Positions 25,621 through 35,050 of a stretch of DNA of 64,000 bases are shown here, one piece after another. This DNA comes from Aestuariirhabdus haliotis. Lineage in GTDB: Bacteria; Pseudomonadota; Gammaproteobacteria; Pseudomonadales; Aestuariirhabdaceae. The stretch covers positions 124,001 through 188,000 of the forward strand of contig NZ_JAKSDZ010000001.1 in assembly GCF_023509475.1 (NCBI RefSeq), given 5' to 3'. Each line of letters begins with the position of its first letter. Position 1 is the first letter of the stretch. The position numbers were made by a program, and so were the translations under genes. The notes under the pieces were generated by a model that saw only the letters and a list, made by a program, of their open reading frames with translations, ran no database searches and was not told the origin of the DNA.

Positions 25621-26988
25621 ATGCGCATTTTCTGGCTCCTGGGGCGCACCGCCTCGCTGCTGGCACTTCTGCTTGCCGGCAGTTGGGCAATCGCTGCCAC
25701 GAGTAACACTCATGAATACGTCTTGCCCAACGGGCTTAAACTGATTGTCCGTGAAGACCATCGTGCCCCTGTGGTGGTTTCCCAGGTCTGGTATCGGGTC
25801 GGATCCAGTTATGAAACGGTCGGCCGAACCGGCCTGGCCCATGTTCTGGAGCATATGATGTTCAAGGACACCAAGCATCTGGCTACGGGCGAATTCTCTC
25901 GCATTATGGCCAGTGTCGGGGCCTCCGAAAACGCTTTTACCAGTCGCGATGCTACTGCCTATTACCAGGTACTGGCAGCCGATCGCCTGCCACTCAGCTT
26001 CGAGCTGGAAGCCGAGCGCATGCAGCACCTGCACATTTCCGATGAGGAATTTGCCCGGGAGCTGCAGGTGGTGATGGAAGAACGCCGCCAGCGGGTCGAC
26101 GACCGACCCCAGGGGATCGCCTACGAGCGTTTCCTGGCTACCGCTCATCAAGCCAGCCCCTATGGCAACCCGGTGATCGGTTGGCCGCAGGACCTTAAAT
26201 CCATGACAGCCCAGGATATGCGCGACTGGTATCAAACCTGGTATGCCCCCAATAACGCCATCGTTGTGGTGGTGGGTGATGTCAAAGGCGAGGAAGTGTT
26301 GCAGCTGGCAACACGTTATTTCGGCCCAATACCGAGCCGTGAACTGCCGCTGGTAAAACCCCTCATTGAAGTCAACAAACCAGGCGCACGACGCATCGAG
26401 CTTGAGCTTGAAAACGCCCGTTTACCTTCCCTGCTGATGGGCTTTAATGTGCCCGTGCTCAATACCGCCGACGAAGCCTGGGAGACCTATGCGCTTCGCA
26501 TGTTATCGGGTGTGCTGGATGGGGGTTACAGTGCCCGTATCGAAAGCCAGTTGGTGCGCGGAAGCGAAGTCGCCTCCGGTGCCGGTGCCGGTTACAGCGC
26601 CTTTGGCCGTGGCGATAGCCTGTTTACCCTGAGCGGGACCCCCAATGTTCAGCAGGGCCGCACCCTCGAGGATCTCGAAGCCGCATTCTGGGACCAAATC
26701 GAACAATTACAACAGACCCCTCCTACCAGCGATGAACTGGCGCGCATCAAGGCTCAGGTTATTTCGTCGCTGGTTTACGAACAGGACTCCATTTCCAGCC
26801 AAGCACAACAGATTGGCACGCTTGAGAGCATCGGCCTCAGCTGGCGCGTACTGGAAGATGAGCTGGACAATCTGAACGCCATTACCCCTGAACAGATCCA
26901 GCAAGTGGCCCAGCGCTATCTGACCCGCGAGCGGCTAACGGTAGCCACCCTCAGTCCCAAACCTGCGTCTGACGCAATCACCCAGTAG
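25621..26988 (+). CDS. M16 zinc metallopeptidase, catalytic subunit
   Basis: A 455-residue pitrilysin-family protease with a signal peptide cleaved near SWAIAA. It has the inverted zinc motif HVLEH (His-X2-Glu-His) around residue 78 and the distal glutamate in QVVMEERRQRVDDRP. It forms the active half of a two-gene periplasmic pair, with the next gene encoding a partner that lacks the zinc site. The ATG at 25621 is preferred to one 69 bases upstream because it starts the signal peptide and has AGGA before it. The natural substrate is not known. Confidence 0.9.
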   Translation: MRIFWLLGRTASLLALLLAGSWAIAATSNTHEYVLPNGLKLIVREDHRAPVVVSQVWYRVGSSYETVGRTGLAHVLEHMMFKDTKHLATGEFSRIMASVGASENAFTSRDATAYYQVLAADRLPLSFELEAERMQHLHISDEEFARELQVVMEERRQRVDDRPQGIAYERFLATAHQASPYGNPVIGWPQDLKSMTAQDMRDWYQTWYAPNNAIVVVVGDVKGEEVLQLATRYFGPIPSRELPLVKPLIEVNKPGARRIELELENARLPSLLMGFNVPVLNTADEAWETYALRMLSGVLDGGYSARIESQLVRGSEVASGAGAGYSAFGRGDSLFTLSGTPNVQQGRTLEDLEAAFWDQIEQLQQTPPTSDELARIKAQVISSLVYEQDSISSQAQQIGTLESIGLSWRVLEDELDNLNAITPEQIQQVAQRYLTRERLTVATLSPKPASDAITQ

Positions 26989-27003
26989 GCGAGCACGCGA
27001 CCC

Positions 27004-28488
27004 ATGACACAAACTCCGAACCGCATGAACCGTTACTTTCTCTGGGCCCTGATTCTGGTTCTACCGCTGGCCATCATCCTGCTGAATCAATCCGATGAAA
27101 GCGATGCTGCCAGCCCATCGATGGACGCAGCAAACAGCACCAAAACGGCCGATCCGCAATCCTTGCCTCCCGCGGCCGAGCGCTTTGCGTCCCTCGCCGC
27201 CATCGAGGCAGACCCGACGGTTAAACGCCGGCCACTGGATATTCAGCATTGGCAAACCAGCAACGGCGCACGGGTCTATTTTATGGCGGCGCCGGAACTG
27301 CCCATGCTCGATTTGCGCCTGGTCTTCGATGCCGGCTCTGCCCGTGACGACGACCAGGCCGGGCTCGCCATGATCACCAGTGGCTTGCTCGGTGAGGGCA
27401 CGGCAAACCTCAGCTCCAACCAGATCTCCCGCGGGTTCGAGAGCCTCGGTGCCGAGTTCGGCGCCAGCTCGTACCGGGATATGGGCATCGCTTCATTGCG
27501 CAGCTTAACCTCCAGCGAGCTGTTGCAGCCGGCCCTGAACCTGTTCACTGAAGTCGTCAGCAAGCCAAGCTTTCCGGACGATGCCCTAAGCCGCATCAGG
27601 AACCAGGCACTGGCTTCGTTGAAGTACCAACAGCAACAGACCGGCACAGTGGCGAACCTTAATTTTTTCGATGACCTCTACGGTTCTCACCCTTATTCCA
27701 TTCCCAGCCAGGGCACAGCCGAGAGTCTGAAAAGCCTTTCCAGAGAAGACCTTCAAGCCTTCTATCAGCGCTTTTATGTCGCTCAGAATATGGTCATTGC
27801 CATGGTAGGAAGTCTGGACCGGAGCAGCGCTGAGCGCATTGCCGAACGGGTCAGCAATAGCTTGCCCGAGGGTCAGCGTGCCAAGCAGTTGCCTTCGGTA
27901 GCCCCCTTGACCGAAGGATTAACAAAGCACATCGACCATAACAGTCAGCAGACCCAGATTATGATCGGAGGCCTGGGCGTAGCCAAAGGCGACCCCGATT
28001 ATGTTGCTCTTTACGTGGGCAACGAAATACTCGGCGGCGGTGGTTTTGGGTCTCGCCTGATGGAAGAGGTACGAGAGAAGCGCGGGCTCACCTACGGCGT
28101 TTACAGCCGTTTCGCGCCCATGCGCGAACAGGGTCCCTTTCTGATCAGCCTGAAAACCCGTCAGGACCAAACGACCCAAGCACTACAGGTGGTCAATGAC
28201 ACCCTGACGGGATTCCTGGCCGATGGCCCAACCGAGCTGGAACTCAAAACCGCCAAACAGAATATCCTCGGCAGCTTTCCACAAAGCACTGCCAGCAATA
28301 GCAGTATCGTGGGGCAACTGGGCTCCATCGGCTTTTACGATCTGCCCCTCGACGAACTGGACCAATTTTTAGGTGCCGTCGAAAAAATCACCGCTGAAGA
28401 GATACGCAACGCTTTTAGCCTGCATGTCGACCAGGAAAGATTGATCACTATCACCGTTGGCCAGCCTTCCAAACCGGCTGAAGGCTAA
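27004..28488 (+). CDS. M16 family peptidase-like protein, non-catalytic partner
   Basis: A 494-residue pitrilysin homologue with an N-terminal membrane segment (about residues 12-26). At the place of HxxEH it has AGLAMITSGLLGEG, so the zinc ligands are missing. It retains the C-terminal R-Y-like substrate-binding motif VREKRGLTYGVYS. Such subunits pair with an active M16 protein to close the proteolytic chamber, as in mitochondrial processing peptidase. It follows the active subunit by 15 bases and its stop overlaps the rsmD start (TAATG). Confidence 0.9.
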   Translation: MTQTPNRMNRYFLWALILVLPLAIILLNQSDESDAASPSMDAANSTKTADPQSLPPAAERFASLAAIEADPTVKRRPLDIQHWQTSNGARVYFMAAPELPMLDLRLVFDAGSARDDDQAGLAMITSGLLGEGTANLSSNQISRGFESLGAEFGASSYRDMGIASLRSLTSSELLQPALNLFTEVVSKPSFPDDALSRIRNQALASLKYQQQQTGTVANLNFFDDLYGSHPYSIPSQGTAESLKSLSREDLQAFYQRFYVAQNMVIAMVGSLDRSSAERIAERVSNSLPEGQRAKQLPSVAPLTEGLTKHIDHNSQQTQIMIGGLGVAKGDPDYVALYVGNEILGGGGFGSRLMEEVREKRGLTYGVYSRFAPMREQGPFLISLKTRQDQTTQALQVVNDTLTGFLADGPTELELKTAKQNILGSFPQSTASNSSIVGQLGSIGFYDLPLDELDQFLGAVEKITAEEIRNAFSLHVDQERLITITVGQPSKPAEG

Positions 28489-29090
28489 TGGTGAAAAGGG
28501 CTCCGAGAGGCCAGAACACGGCCACCAAGCGCCCTGCTCAGGTGCGCATCATTGCTGGTCAGTGGCGTGGCAGAAAACTCCCGGTCTTTGACCGGGAGGG
28601 ATTGAGACCCACTCCCGATCGGGTCCGCGAAACCCTATTCAACTGGCTCAGCCCCTGGCTGCCCGGAAGTCATTGTCTGGATTGCTTTAGCGGCAGTGGT
28701 GCGTTGGCTCTGGAGGCCCTCTCCCGGGGTGCCGAACAGGCCCGCATGCTGGAGCGTGACAGTGGCGCAACGCGCCAGCTGCAAGAGAATCTGGCCACTC
28801 TGGGTGATCGCAACGGTGAGGTGATTCTAACCGACAGCCTGAATTACCTGGATAACGAATCTGACCAGCCCTTTGACCTGATTTTTATCGACCCCCCCTT
28901 CCGCCAAGACCTGGTCGCCCGCTGTTGCCAACTGCTCGAACAGAACGGCTGGTTGGCGGACAATGCGCTGATTTACGTGGAAGCCGAGCGGGAGCTGGAA
29001 TTGGATAATCTGCCCGCCAACTGGGAGCTATACCGCGAGAAAACGGCGGGACAAGTTGGCTATCGATTGTTTCAGCGAGGCGGGACTTAA
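28488..29090 (+). CDS. rsmD: 16S rRNA (guanine966-N2)-methyltransferase RsmD
   Basis: Methylates G966 of 16S rRNA with SAM during 30S assembly. The 200-residue protein begins with a basic segment followed by IIAGQWRGRKL, then RPTPDRVRETLFNWL, SAM loop LDCFSGSGALALEAL, and the catalytic FIDPPF motif. It is translationally coupled to the upstream M16 gene. Its last four bases overlap the convergent laoR gene. Confidence 0.95.
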   Translation: MVKRAPRGQNTATKRPAQVRIIAGQWRGRKLPVFDREGLRPTPDRVRETLFNWLSPWLPGSHCLDCFSGSGALALEALSRGAEQARMLERDSGATRQLQENLATLGDRNGEVILTDSLNYLDNESDQPFDLIFIDPPFRQDLVARCCQLLEQNGWLADNALIYVEAERELELDNLPANWELYREKTAGQVGYRLFQRGGT

Positions 29091-29791
29091 GGCTCCGCAC
29101 TAACGGCGGTTTTTTGTTCCCTGAGCGCCGTCCCATCGGCATCCAGAGGAGCAAAAAAATCCTGTTCCATCGGCCGAATCTGGTCTCGGGCAAACTCCGT
29201 CAGGAACACCCGCTCCAGTGCCATGATCTGGTAAATTCCGCGACGAATCATAGCCGAAGTGAGAGTCGTATCCCCCTCATCCTGCACTACGGTTCGCAAG
29301 AAGCTGACCCAGGAGGTCATCAGAATCCAGCTGTTATAGGACAGCGCCTCGACTTCCTCCTCGGATGCCTGCAGATAACCGGCATCCACCAGCCCCTGGT
29401 AAATTGCCTTACCCTGGGCCAGGCAATGTTGCGCTAATTGTCGATAGCTCGCCCGCAACTGGCCATCGCACTCGAGCATATGTTCCAGGTCACGATGAAA
29501 AAAGCGGAAACGCCACATGCCATCAAATATCCCCTCCAGATACCCCCGCTTATCCTCCAGGGTCAATGGGCGCCCCTCGGGTAACTGCAGGGTTTGTTTG
29601 ACCTCGGCTTCGTATCCCAAATACAGCTCGTAGATGATCTGCTGCTTATTTCGGAAATGGTAATAGAGATTTCCCGGCGACATACCCAACTCAGCCGCTA
29701 TATGGTTGGTAGAGACATTTCGTTCTCCCACCTCATTAAACAGCGCCAGACTGGCTTGCAATATGCGTTCACGGGTCTTGGGTTTGGCCAC
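29087..29791 (-). CDS. laoR: TetR family regulator, LaoR-like
   Basis: A 234-residue TetR/AcrR repressor with the N-terminal HTH (ILQASLALFNEVG, then NHIAAELGMSPGNLYYHFRNK) and a helical effector domain. The GTG at 29791 is chosen because AGGTGA lies 7 bases upstream and the protein then starts with the common MAKPKTRERIL. A GTG at 29824 is in frame but lacks any ribosome site and abuts the palindrome. It is divergent from laoC-laoB-laoA. In P. aeruginosa I recall LaoR as the repressor of a long-chain alcohol oxidation operon (PA0364-PA0367), and the gene order here is the same. Confidence 0.82.
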   Translation of the reverse strand: MAKPKTRERILQASLALFNEVGERNVSTNHIAAELGMSPGNLYYHFRNKQQIIYELYLGYEAEVKQTLQLPEGRPLTLEDKRGYLEGIFDGMWRFRFFHRDLEHMLECDGQLRASYRQLAQHCLAQGKAIYQGLVDAGYLQASEEEVEALSYNSWILMTSWVSFLRTVVQDEGDTTLTSAMIRRGIYQIMALERVFLTEFARDQIRPMEQDFFAPLDADGTALREQKTAVSAEP

Positions 29792-29826
29792 CGGCAATTC
29801 ACCTGTTGGGTTTAGGTTTGACACTT

Positions 29827-29842
29827 TAGAGTAATTACTCTA
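29827..29842. promoter_or_regulatory. 16-bp perfect palindrome, candidate LaoR operator
   Basis: TAGAGTAATTACTCTA is a perfect 16-bp palindrome located 35 bases upstream of the laoR start and about 97 bases upstream of laoC. Its size and symmetry suit a TetR dimer. It would allow repression of both divergent promoters. Confidence 0.7.
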
Positions 29843-29853
29843 GATTGACCAGA

Positions 29854-29872
29854 CCGATTTTTACTCAATCGG
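29854..29872. promoter_or_regulatory. Second inverted repeat in the laoR-laoC gap
   Basis: CCGATT (29854-29859) and AATCGG (29867-29872) flank 7 bases. It is 11 bases from the 16-bp palindrome and could be a second protein site or a short RNA hairpin in the laoC leader. Confidence 0.4.
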
Positions 29873-29938
29873 AATGATCGGGCGCACGATATCACGACAT
29901 TAAGCCCCACTATAACAAACATAAACGCGGAGATTCCC

Positions 29939-31375
29939 ATGGCTACCGAACTCAAGCAGGTCAGCGAACAGCAACAGCAGGTTGAACAGATGCAAACGCT
30001 TTTCAAGCAACAGCAAGCTGCGTTTCGCGCCGCCCCCATGCCCTCCGCGCAAACCCGCATCGCCAATCTGAATAAACTTAAGCGGGCCATCCTCGACAAC
30101 CAGCAAGCACTGATCGACGCTATTAACGAAGACTTTGGCGGTCGCTCCACCGACGAATCCCTGCTCGCCGAGATCATGCCCAGCATTCAGGGCATCAACT
30201 ACGCGATCAAGAACGTTAAACGCTGGATGAAACCCAGTAAGCGTCATGTCGGTGCCCACCTGGCACCCGCCAAGGCCCAGGTCATCTACCAACCGTTAGG
30301 GGTAGTCGGCATTGTCGTACCCTGGAACTACCCCCTGTTTCTGGCCGTTGGCCCATTAACCACAGCACTGGCCGCGGGTAATCGCAGCATGGTCAAAATG
30401 TCTGAATACACACCAGCCACCTCTACCCTGTTCGCTCGTTTGATGGCCGATAGTTTTGCCGAGGACGAAGTCGCGGTCATCAACGGAGAAGCCGAAGTGG
30501 GCGCCCGCTTCAGCGAAATTGCCTTCGATCACCTGCTCTTTACCGGCTCCACCAGCGTCGGCCGGCACGTAATGCGCGCAGCTGCGGACAACCTGACACC
30601 GGTCACCCTGGAATTGGGCGGTAAATCGCCTGCCATTGTCGGACCCGACGTGCCTCTCGAGGATGCCGCTGAGCGCATCTGCTTCGGAAAATCCTTTAAC
30701 GCGGGTCAAACCTGTGTTGCCCCCGATTACGTCCTGGTACCGCGCGATAAAGAAGAAGCCTTTATTGAAGCTTACCGCTCCGCCTTCAAAAAAATGTTCC
30801 CGACGCTGAACGGCAATCCCGATTACACCCACGTCATTAATCAGCGCCAACATTCGCGCCTTAATGCCTGGCTGCAAGACGCAATCGAGAAAGGTGCCAA
30901 AGTGACATCATTATCGCAAGATGGTGATAAAGCCAGCCGCTGCATGCCGCTACAGATCGTGCAGAACGGCAGCGACGACATGACCCTGATGCAAGACGAG
31001 ATCTTCGGCCCCATCTTGCCCATTGTGCCTTACGATTCCATCGAGCAGGCCATGGCCTATATTGCCGATCGCCCTCGTCCTCTGGCGCTTTACTACTTCA
31101 GTTATGACAAGAGCAGCCAGAAGTTTGTCATGGAAAATACCCATTCCGGTGGGGCCTGCATCAATGAAACCCTGTTCCATGTTGCCGTCGACGATATGCC
31201 CTTTGGTGGCGTAGGACCCTCCGGCATGGGCCACTACCATGGCCAGGAAGGTTTCCAGACTTTTTCCAAGGCCAAGGGTGTGTTTATCAAGCAGAAATTC
31301 AATGCCGCGCGCATGATTTTCCCGCCCTATGACAAACCACTCAACCGCATGATCTATAAGCTGTTTATTCGCTAA
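29939..31375 (+). CDS. laoC: Aldehyde dehydrogenase, LaoC-like (coniferyl aldehyde dehydrogenase family)
   Basis: Oxidises aldehydes to acids with NAD(P)+. The 478-residue protein has the cofactor region VVPWNYPLFLAVGPL, FTGSTSVGRHV, the conserved ELGGKSP containing the general-base Glu, and catalytic Cys259 in AGQTCVAPDY. The glutamine-rich N-terminal 30 residues resemble other members of this CalB/LaoC branch. In the Lao system the aldehyde from long-chain alcohols is the substrate. It is first in the laoC-laoB-laoA operon, and a palindrome lies in its upstream region. Confidence 0.87.
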   Translation: MATELKQVSEQQQQVEQMQTLFKQQQAAFRAAPMPSAQTRIANLNKLKRAILDNQQALIDAINEDFGGRSTDESLLAEIMPSIQGINYAIKNVKRWMKPSKRHVGAHLAPAKAQVIYQPLGVVGIVVPWNYPLFLAVGPLTTALAAGNRSMVKMSEYTPATSTLFARLMADSFAEDEVAVINGEAEVGARFSEIAFDHLLFTGSTSVGRHVMRAAADNLTPVTLELGGKSPAIVGPDVPLEDAAERICFGKSFNAGQTCVAPDYVLVPRDKEEAFIEAYRSAFKKMFPTLNGNPDYTHVINQRQHSRLNAWLQDAIEKGAKVTSLSQDGDKASRCMPLQIVQNGSDDMTLMQDEIFGPILPIVPYDSIEQAMAYIADRPRPLALYYFSYDKSSQKFVMENTHSGGACINETLFHVAVDDMPFGGVGPSGMGHYHGQEGFQTFSKAKGVFIKQKFNAARMIFPPYDKPLNRMIYKLFIR

Positions 31376-31388
31376 TCCGGGGTTCCTG

Positions 31389-32009
31389 ATGAGCTCCTTC
31401 CTAGAAGACGGCTTGCAAGCCAGTAAGGCAGGTCAAGGTAAGTCGCCCATTGATCCGACACGGCGGGGGTTTCTCCGCACAGGTTTAATGGGAGGCGCCT
31501 TATTGACCGGTGGTAGCATGATGGCCAGCCTGAGTGGCTGCTCCAAGCCGCCAGAAACAGCTTCAGGCCTACAGCTATTGCGAGCCGATGACCGGCTGTT
31601 TTTCGAAGCGCTCTACCCGGTTGTTATGGGCGCCAGTCTTTCGACCGAACCCGGGCAACGAGCACAACAACTGTCGCAGGCGATTACTTCTCTCGATCAG
31701 TACCTGTCACGTATCGCCCCGGTGATGCAGGGCCAACTGATGCAATTGCTCGACCTGGTGCATACCCCAATCACTCGCGGTCCTGTAACCGGGGTGTGGA
31801 ATAACTGGTCAAGCGCCTCGGCCGAGCAGGTTAGCGGTTACCTGTTGCGCTGGAAAAACAGCTCCGTGCAGGTGTTCAGAATGGGTTACGGCCTGCTGAT
31901 GCAGCTCATGGTGATGTCCTGGTATCTGGTACCCGACACCTGGCAAGCGGTTGGCTATCCCGGTCCGCCGCACCAGTCCCAACTGCTCACGCCACCCAAT
32001 AATTTCTGA
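31389..32009 (+). CDS. laoB: LaoB-like twin-arginine small subunit (probable Tat lipoprotein)
   Basis: A 206-residue protein with the Tat motif TRRGFLRTG near residues 24-32, a hydrophobic core, and a lipobox-like SLSGC with Cys at about residue 54. The mature part has no recognised domain; size and context recall the gluconate 2-dehydrogenase subunit 3/LaoB type that accompanies GMC flavoproteins. LaoA encoded downstream lacks any signal peptide, so LaoB could carry it through Tat and anchor it. That hitch-hiker model is inference. The gene sits 13 bases after laoC and 15 bases before laoA. Confidence 0.75.
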   Translation: MSSFLEDGLQASKAGQGKSPIDPTRRGFLRTGLMGGALLTGGSMMASLSGCSKPPETASGLQLLRADDRLFFEALYPVVMGASLSTEPGQRAQQLSQAITSLDQYLSRIAPVMQGQLMQLLDLVHTPITRGPVTGVWNNWSSASAEQVSGYLLRWKNSSVQVFRMGYGLLMQLMVMSWYLVPDTWQAVGYPGPPHQSQLLTPPNNF

Positions 32010-32024
32010 CCCAGGAGTTCCCAC

Positions 32025-33629
32025 ATGCCAATCGCTGACCCTATCAGCCTGGGTATCGCATCCGGATGGAAGGTACACAGTGGAGCCCGCTTTGAGCAGG
32101 ACCAGGTGTTCGAGGCCGACGTAGTCATCATCGGCAGCGGCGCCGGTGGTGGTACCAGTGCCGAAATTCTGGCTCGTGCCGGATTACGAGTACTGATTAT
32201 CGAAGAGGGCCTGCTGCGCTCCTCCAACGACTTTAATATGGATGAGCAGACGGCTTACGCCGAGCTGTATCAGGAAGGCAGCGGCCGGGCGACCAAAGAC
32301 GGTGCTATCACCGTTTTGCAAGGCCGGGCAGTAGGCGGCACCACCGTGGTGAATTGGACCTCCAGCTTCCGTACACCGGATCAAACTCTGCAGCATTGGG
32401 GTGATGTTCACGGCATCACAGGCTTTGATGCCGCCGCTATGTCTCCCTGGTTCGAACGTATGGAGAAGCGTCTGGGCGTCGAACCCTGGTCGATGCCCCC
32501 GAACCAGAACAACGAACTGCTTCAACAAGGCTGTGACGCTCTGGGTTACAGCAGTGCCATTATCCCCCGCAACGTTCGCGGTTGCTGGAATCTGGGATAT
32601 TGCGGAACCGGCTGCCCGACCAACGCCAAGCAATCTATGCTGGTTACCACCATTCCCGCCGCACTCGAACGTGGCTCTGAATTGATCTATCTGGCCCGCG
32701 CCGAGTATTTCAAATGGCAAGGGGACCAGATTTCCGAACTCGTCTGTTCTGCCATGGATCACCAATGTGCCAAACCGACCGGGGTTAAGATTCGAATTCG
32801 TGCTCGACATTTTGTCTTGTCCGCCGGCTCCATTGGTGGCCCGGCTCTACTGCTGCGCTCCAATGCACCCAACCCGAGCGGTTTGCTGGGCAAGCGGACT
32901 TTTTTGCATCCGGTGTCCATGAGCTACGCACAGATGCCGGAAGCCGTCGATGGTTTCTACGGTGCTCCCCAGTCTGTTTACTCCGACCAGTTCCAGTGGG
33001 ATCAGGGGGTCGATGGTCGACTTTCCTACAAGCTGGAAGTGCCGCCGTTGCAGCCTGCACTGACCTCGGCGTTGTTTAAAACAACCGGGGAAGAGCTGCA
33101 CCGGTCGATGGCCGAATTGCCCTACACGCATGTCGTATTGGCCTTGATGCGCGATGGTTTCCATCCGCTGAGTCAGGGCGGCAACGTTCAGCTGCGTAAC
33201 GACGGTACTCCAGTACTGGATTATCCGCTCAATGATTATATGTGGGATGGTTTCCGCCGCTCCCTGTATCGCATGGCAGAAGTTCAGTTCGCGGCCGGCG
33301 CCTTAAAGGTTCGTCCCAGCCATCAGGACGGTTTCTACGTCGACTCGGTGGCCAAGGTTCACGAGCAGATCGACCAGTTGGCGATGACGGAATACCGCAT
33401 GATGATTGGTAGTGCCCATGTGATGGGAGGCTGCATGATGGGCGAGGATGCCTCATCGTCGGTGATCAACTCCCAGAGCCAACACCATCAACTGGAAAAC
33501 CTCAGCGTGATCGATGGCTCGGCGTTCCCCACCAGTATTGGCGCCAATCCGCAACTTTCGATTTACGCCCTGGCCAGCAAACAAGCCACCGCTTTAGCTC
33601 AACGCCTGGGTGGCCTGCCGACCTCCTGA
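32025..33629 (+). CDS. laoA: GMC family alcohol dehydrogenase, LaoA-like
   Basis: A 534-residue flavoprotein of the glucose-methanol-choline oxidoreductase family. The FAD-binding motif GSGAGGGTSAE is near residues 38-48, the FAD-contact GRAVGGTTVVNWTSSFR follows, and the C-terminal catalytic region has HVMGGCMMGED and PTSIGANPQLS. The cysteine-rich CGTGCPTNAKQSM is typical of the membrane-linked alcohol dehydrogenase branch. Long-chain alcohols are the expected substrate by analogy to P. aeruginosa LaoA. It has no signal peptide of its own. AGGAG precedes the ATG. Confidence 0.87.
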   Translation: MPIADPISLGIASGWKVHSGARFEQDQVFEADVVIIGSGAGGGTSAEILARAGLRVLIIEEGLLRSSNDFNMDEQTAYAELYQEGSGRATKDGAITVLQGRAVGGTTVVNWTSSFRTPDQTLQHWGDVHGITGFDAAAMSPWFERMEKRLGVEPWSMPPNQNNELLQQGCDALGYSSAIIPRNVRGCWNLGYCGTGCPTNAKQSMLVTTIPAALERGSELIYLARAEYFKWQGDQISELVCSAMDHQCAKPTGVKIRIRARHFVLSAGSIGGPALLLRSNAPNPSGLLGKRTFLHPVSMSYAQMPEAVDGFYGAPQSVYSDQFQWDQGVDGRLSYKLEVPPLQPALTSALFKTTGEELHRSMAELPYTHVVLALMRDGFHPLSQGGNVQLRNDGTPVLDYPLNDYMWDGFRRSLYRMAEVQFAAGALKVRPSHQDGFYVDSVAKVHEQIDQLAMTEYRMMIGSAHVMGGCMMGEDASSSVINSQSQHHQLENLSVIDGSAFPTSIGANPQLSIYALASKQATALAQRLGGLPTS

Positions 33630-33708
33630 ACGATTGCCCAACCACTGAGCCCTGGCCATTTGTACCGGGGCGAGGTTTGGGCTAACATCCTCCTCCCTTG
33701 AATGATAA

Positions 33709-34528
<820 letters not shown>

Positions 34529-34549
34529 GGCTTAGAAGGCAACAAAAAA

Positions 34550-34579
34550 TAGAGGATGGAGACCTTTCCACCCTCTATC
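34550..34579 (-). terminator. Intrinsic terminator for the minus-strand gene
   Basis: ATAGAGG-A-TGGA pairs with TCCA-C-CCTCTAT with one mismatch. The A-run at 34545-34550 becomes a U-tract on the minus strand, so it terminates the gene at 34638-34952. It may also protect the ferredoxin mRNA end. Confidence 0.7.
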
Positions 34580-34637
34580 GTTCGTTCACGTATCGGTTGT
34601 CTGTGCTTTACCTTGATCGCCAGCCAACCAAGGTGGA

Positions 34638-34952
34638 TTAGTTTTCGACGTTCGTGCAACCCAGGCAGCGCCTGAAGGTCGCATCGAAAGGCCCGACCAC
34701 CAGCTCATCCGCCGCTTCACCAACATTTCCACCCAACGCCGAAAAGGGTAGCGTTAGCACGAAGGCTGCCGTTCCAAGGATGGTGATGCCCAGCGAAACC
34801 GGGCGTACCAGAATCTCTGTCGCCATTCGACCAGCCTTGTGCCGGTCAGAGTCTACCTGTAAATCACCACTGGCGCTTACGGGCGTGGCTAACAGAGACA
34901 GCGTTAGCAGCGTTGAAAGTAAAGCGGCAATCCTGGATCTGTAGCGTCGCAT
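34638..34952 (-). CDS. Hypothetical exported small protein
   Basis: A 104-residue protein I do not recognise by family. It has a signal peptide (basic MRRYRSR, hydrophobic core, cleavage near VSAS), a second hydrophobic segment at about residues 52-74, and a C-terminal FRRCLGCTNVEN with a CxxC pair. This suggests an envelope protein with one membrane-associated segment. It stands alone between the ferredoxin and acyltransferase genes with its own terminator. The signal peptide and tidy termination support it as real. Confidence 0.65.
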   Translation of the reverse strand: MRRYRSRIAALLSTLLTLSLLATPVSASGDLQVDSDRHKAGRMATEILVRPVSLGITILGTAAFVLTLPFSALGGNVGEAADELVVGPFDATFRRCLGCTNVEN

Positions 34953-35050
34953 ATCGGTTCCCTCGGTTTACTCGGTCTGTGCGTTTTGTATACAGCTGTT
35001 TTAACTATAACAAAGATTGCCAGCAATTCACGCGTGCCCCGGACCAACGG

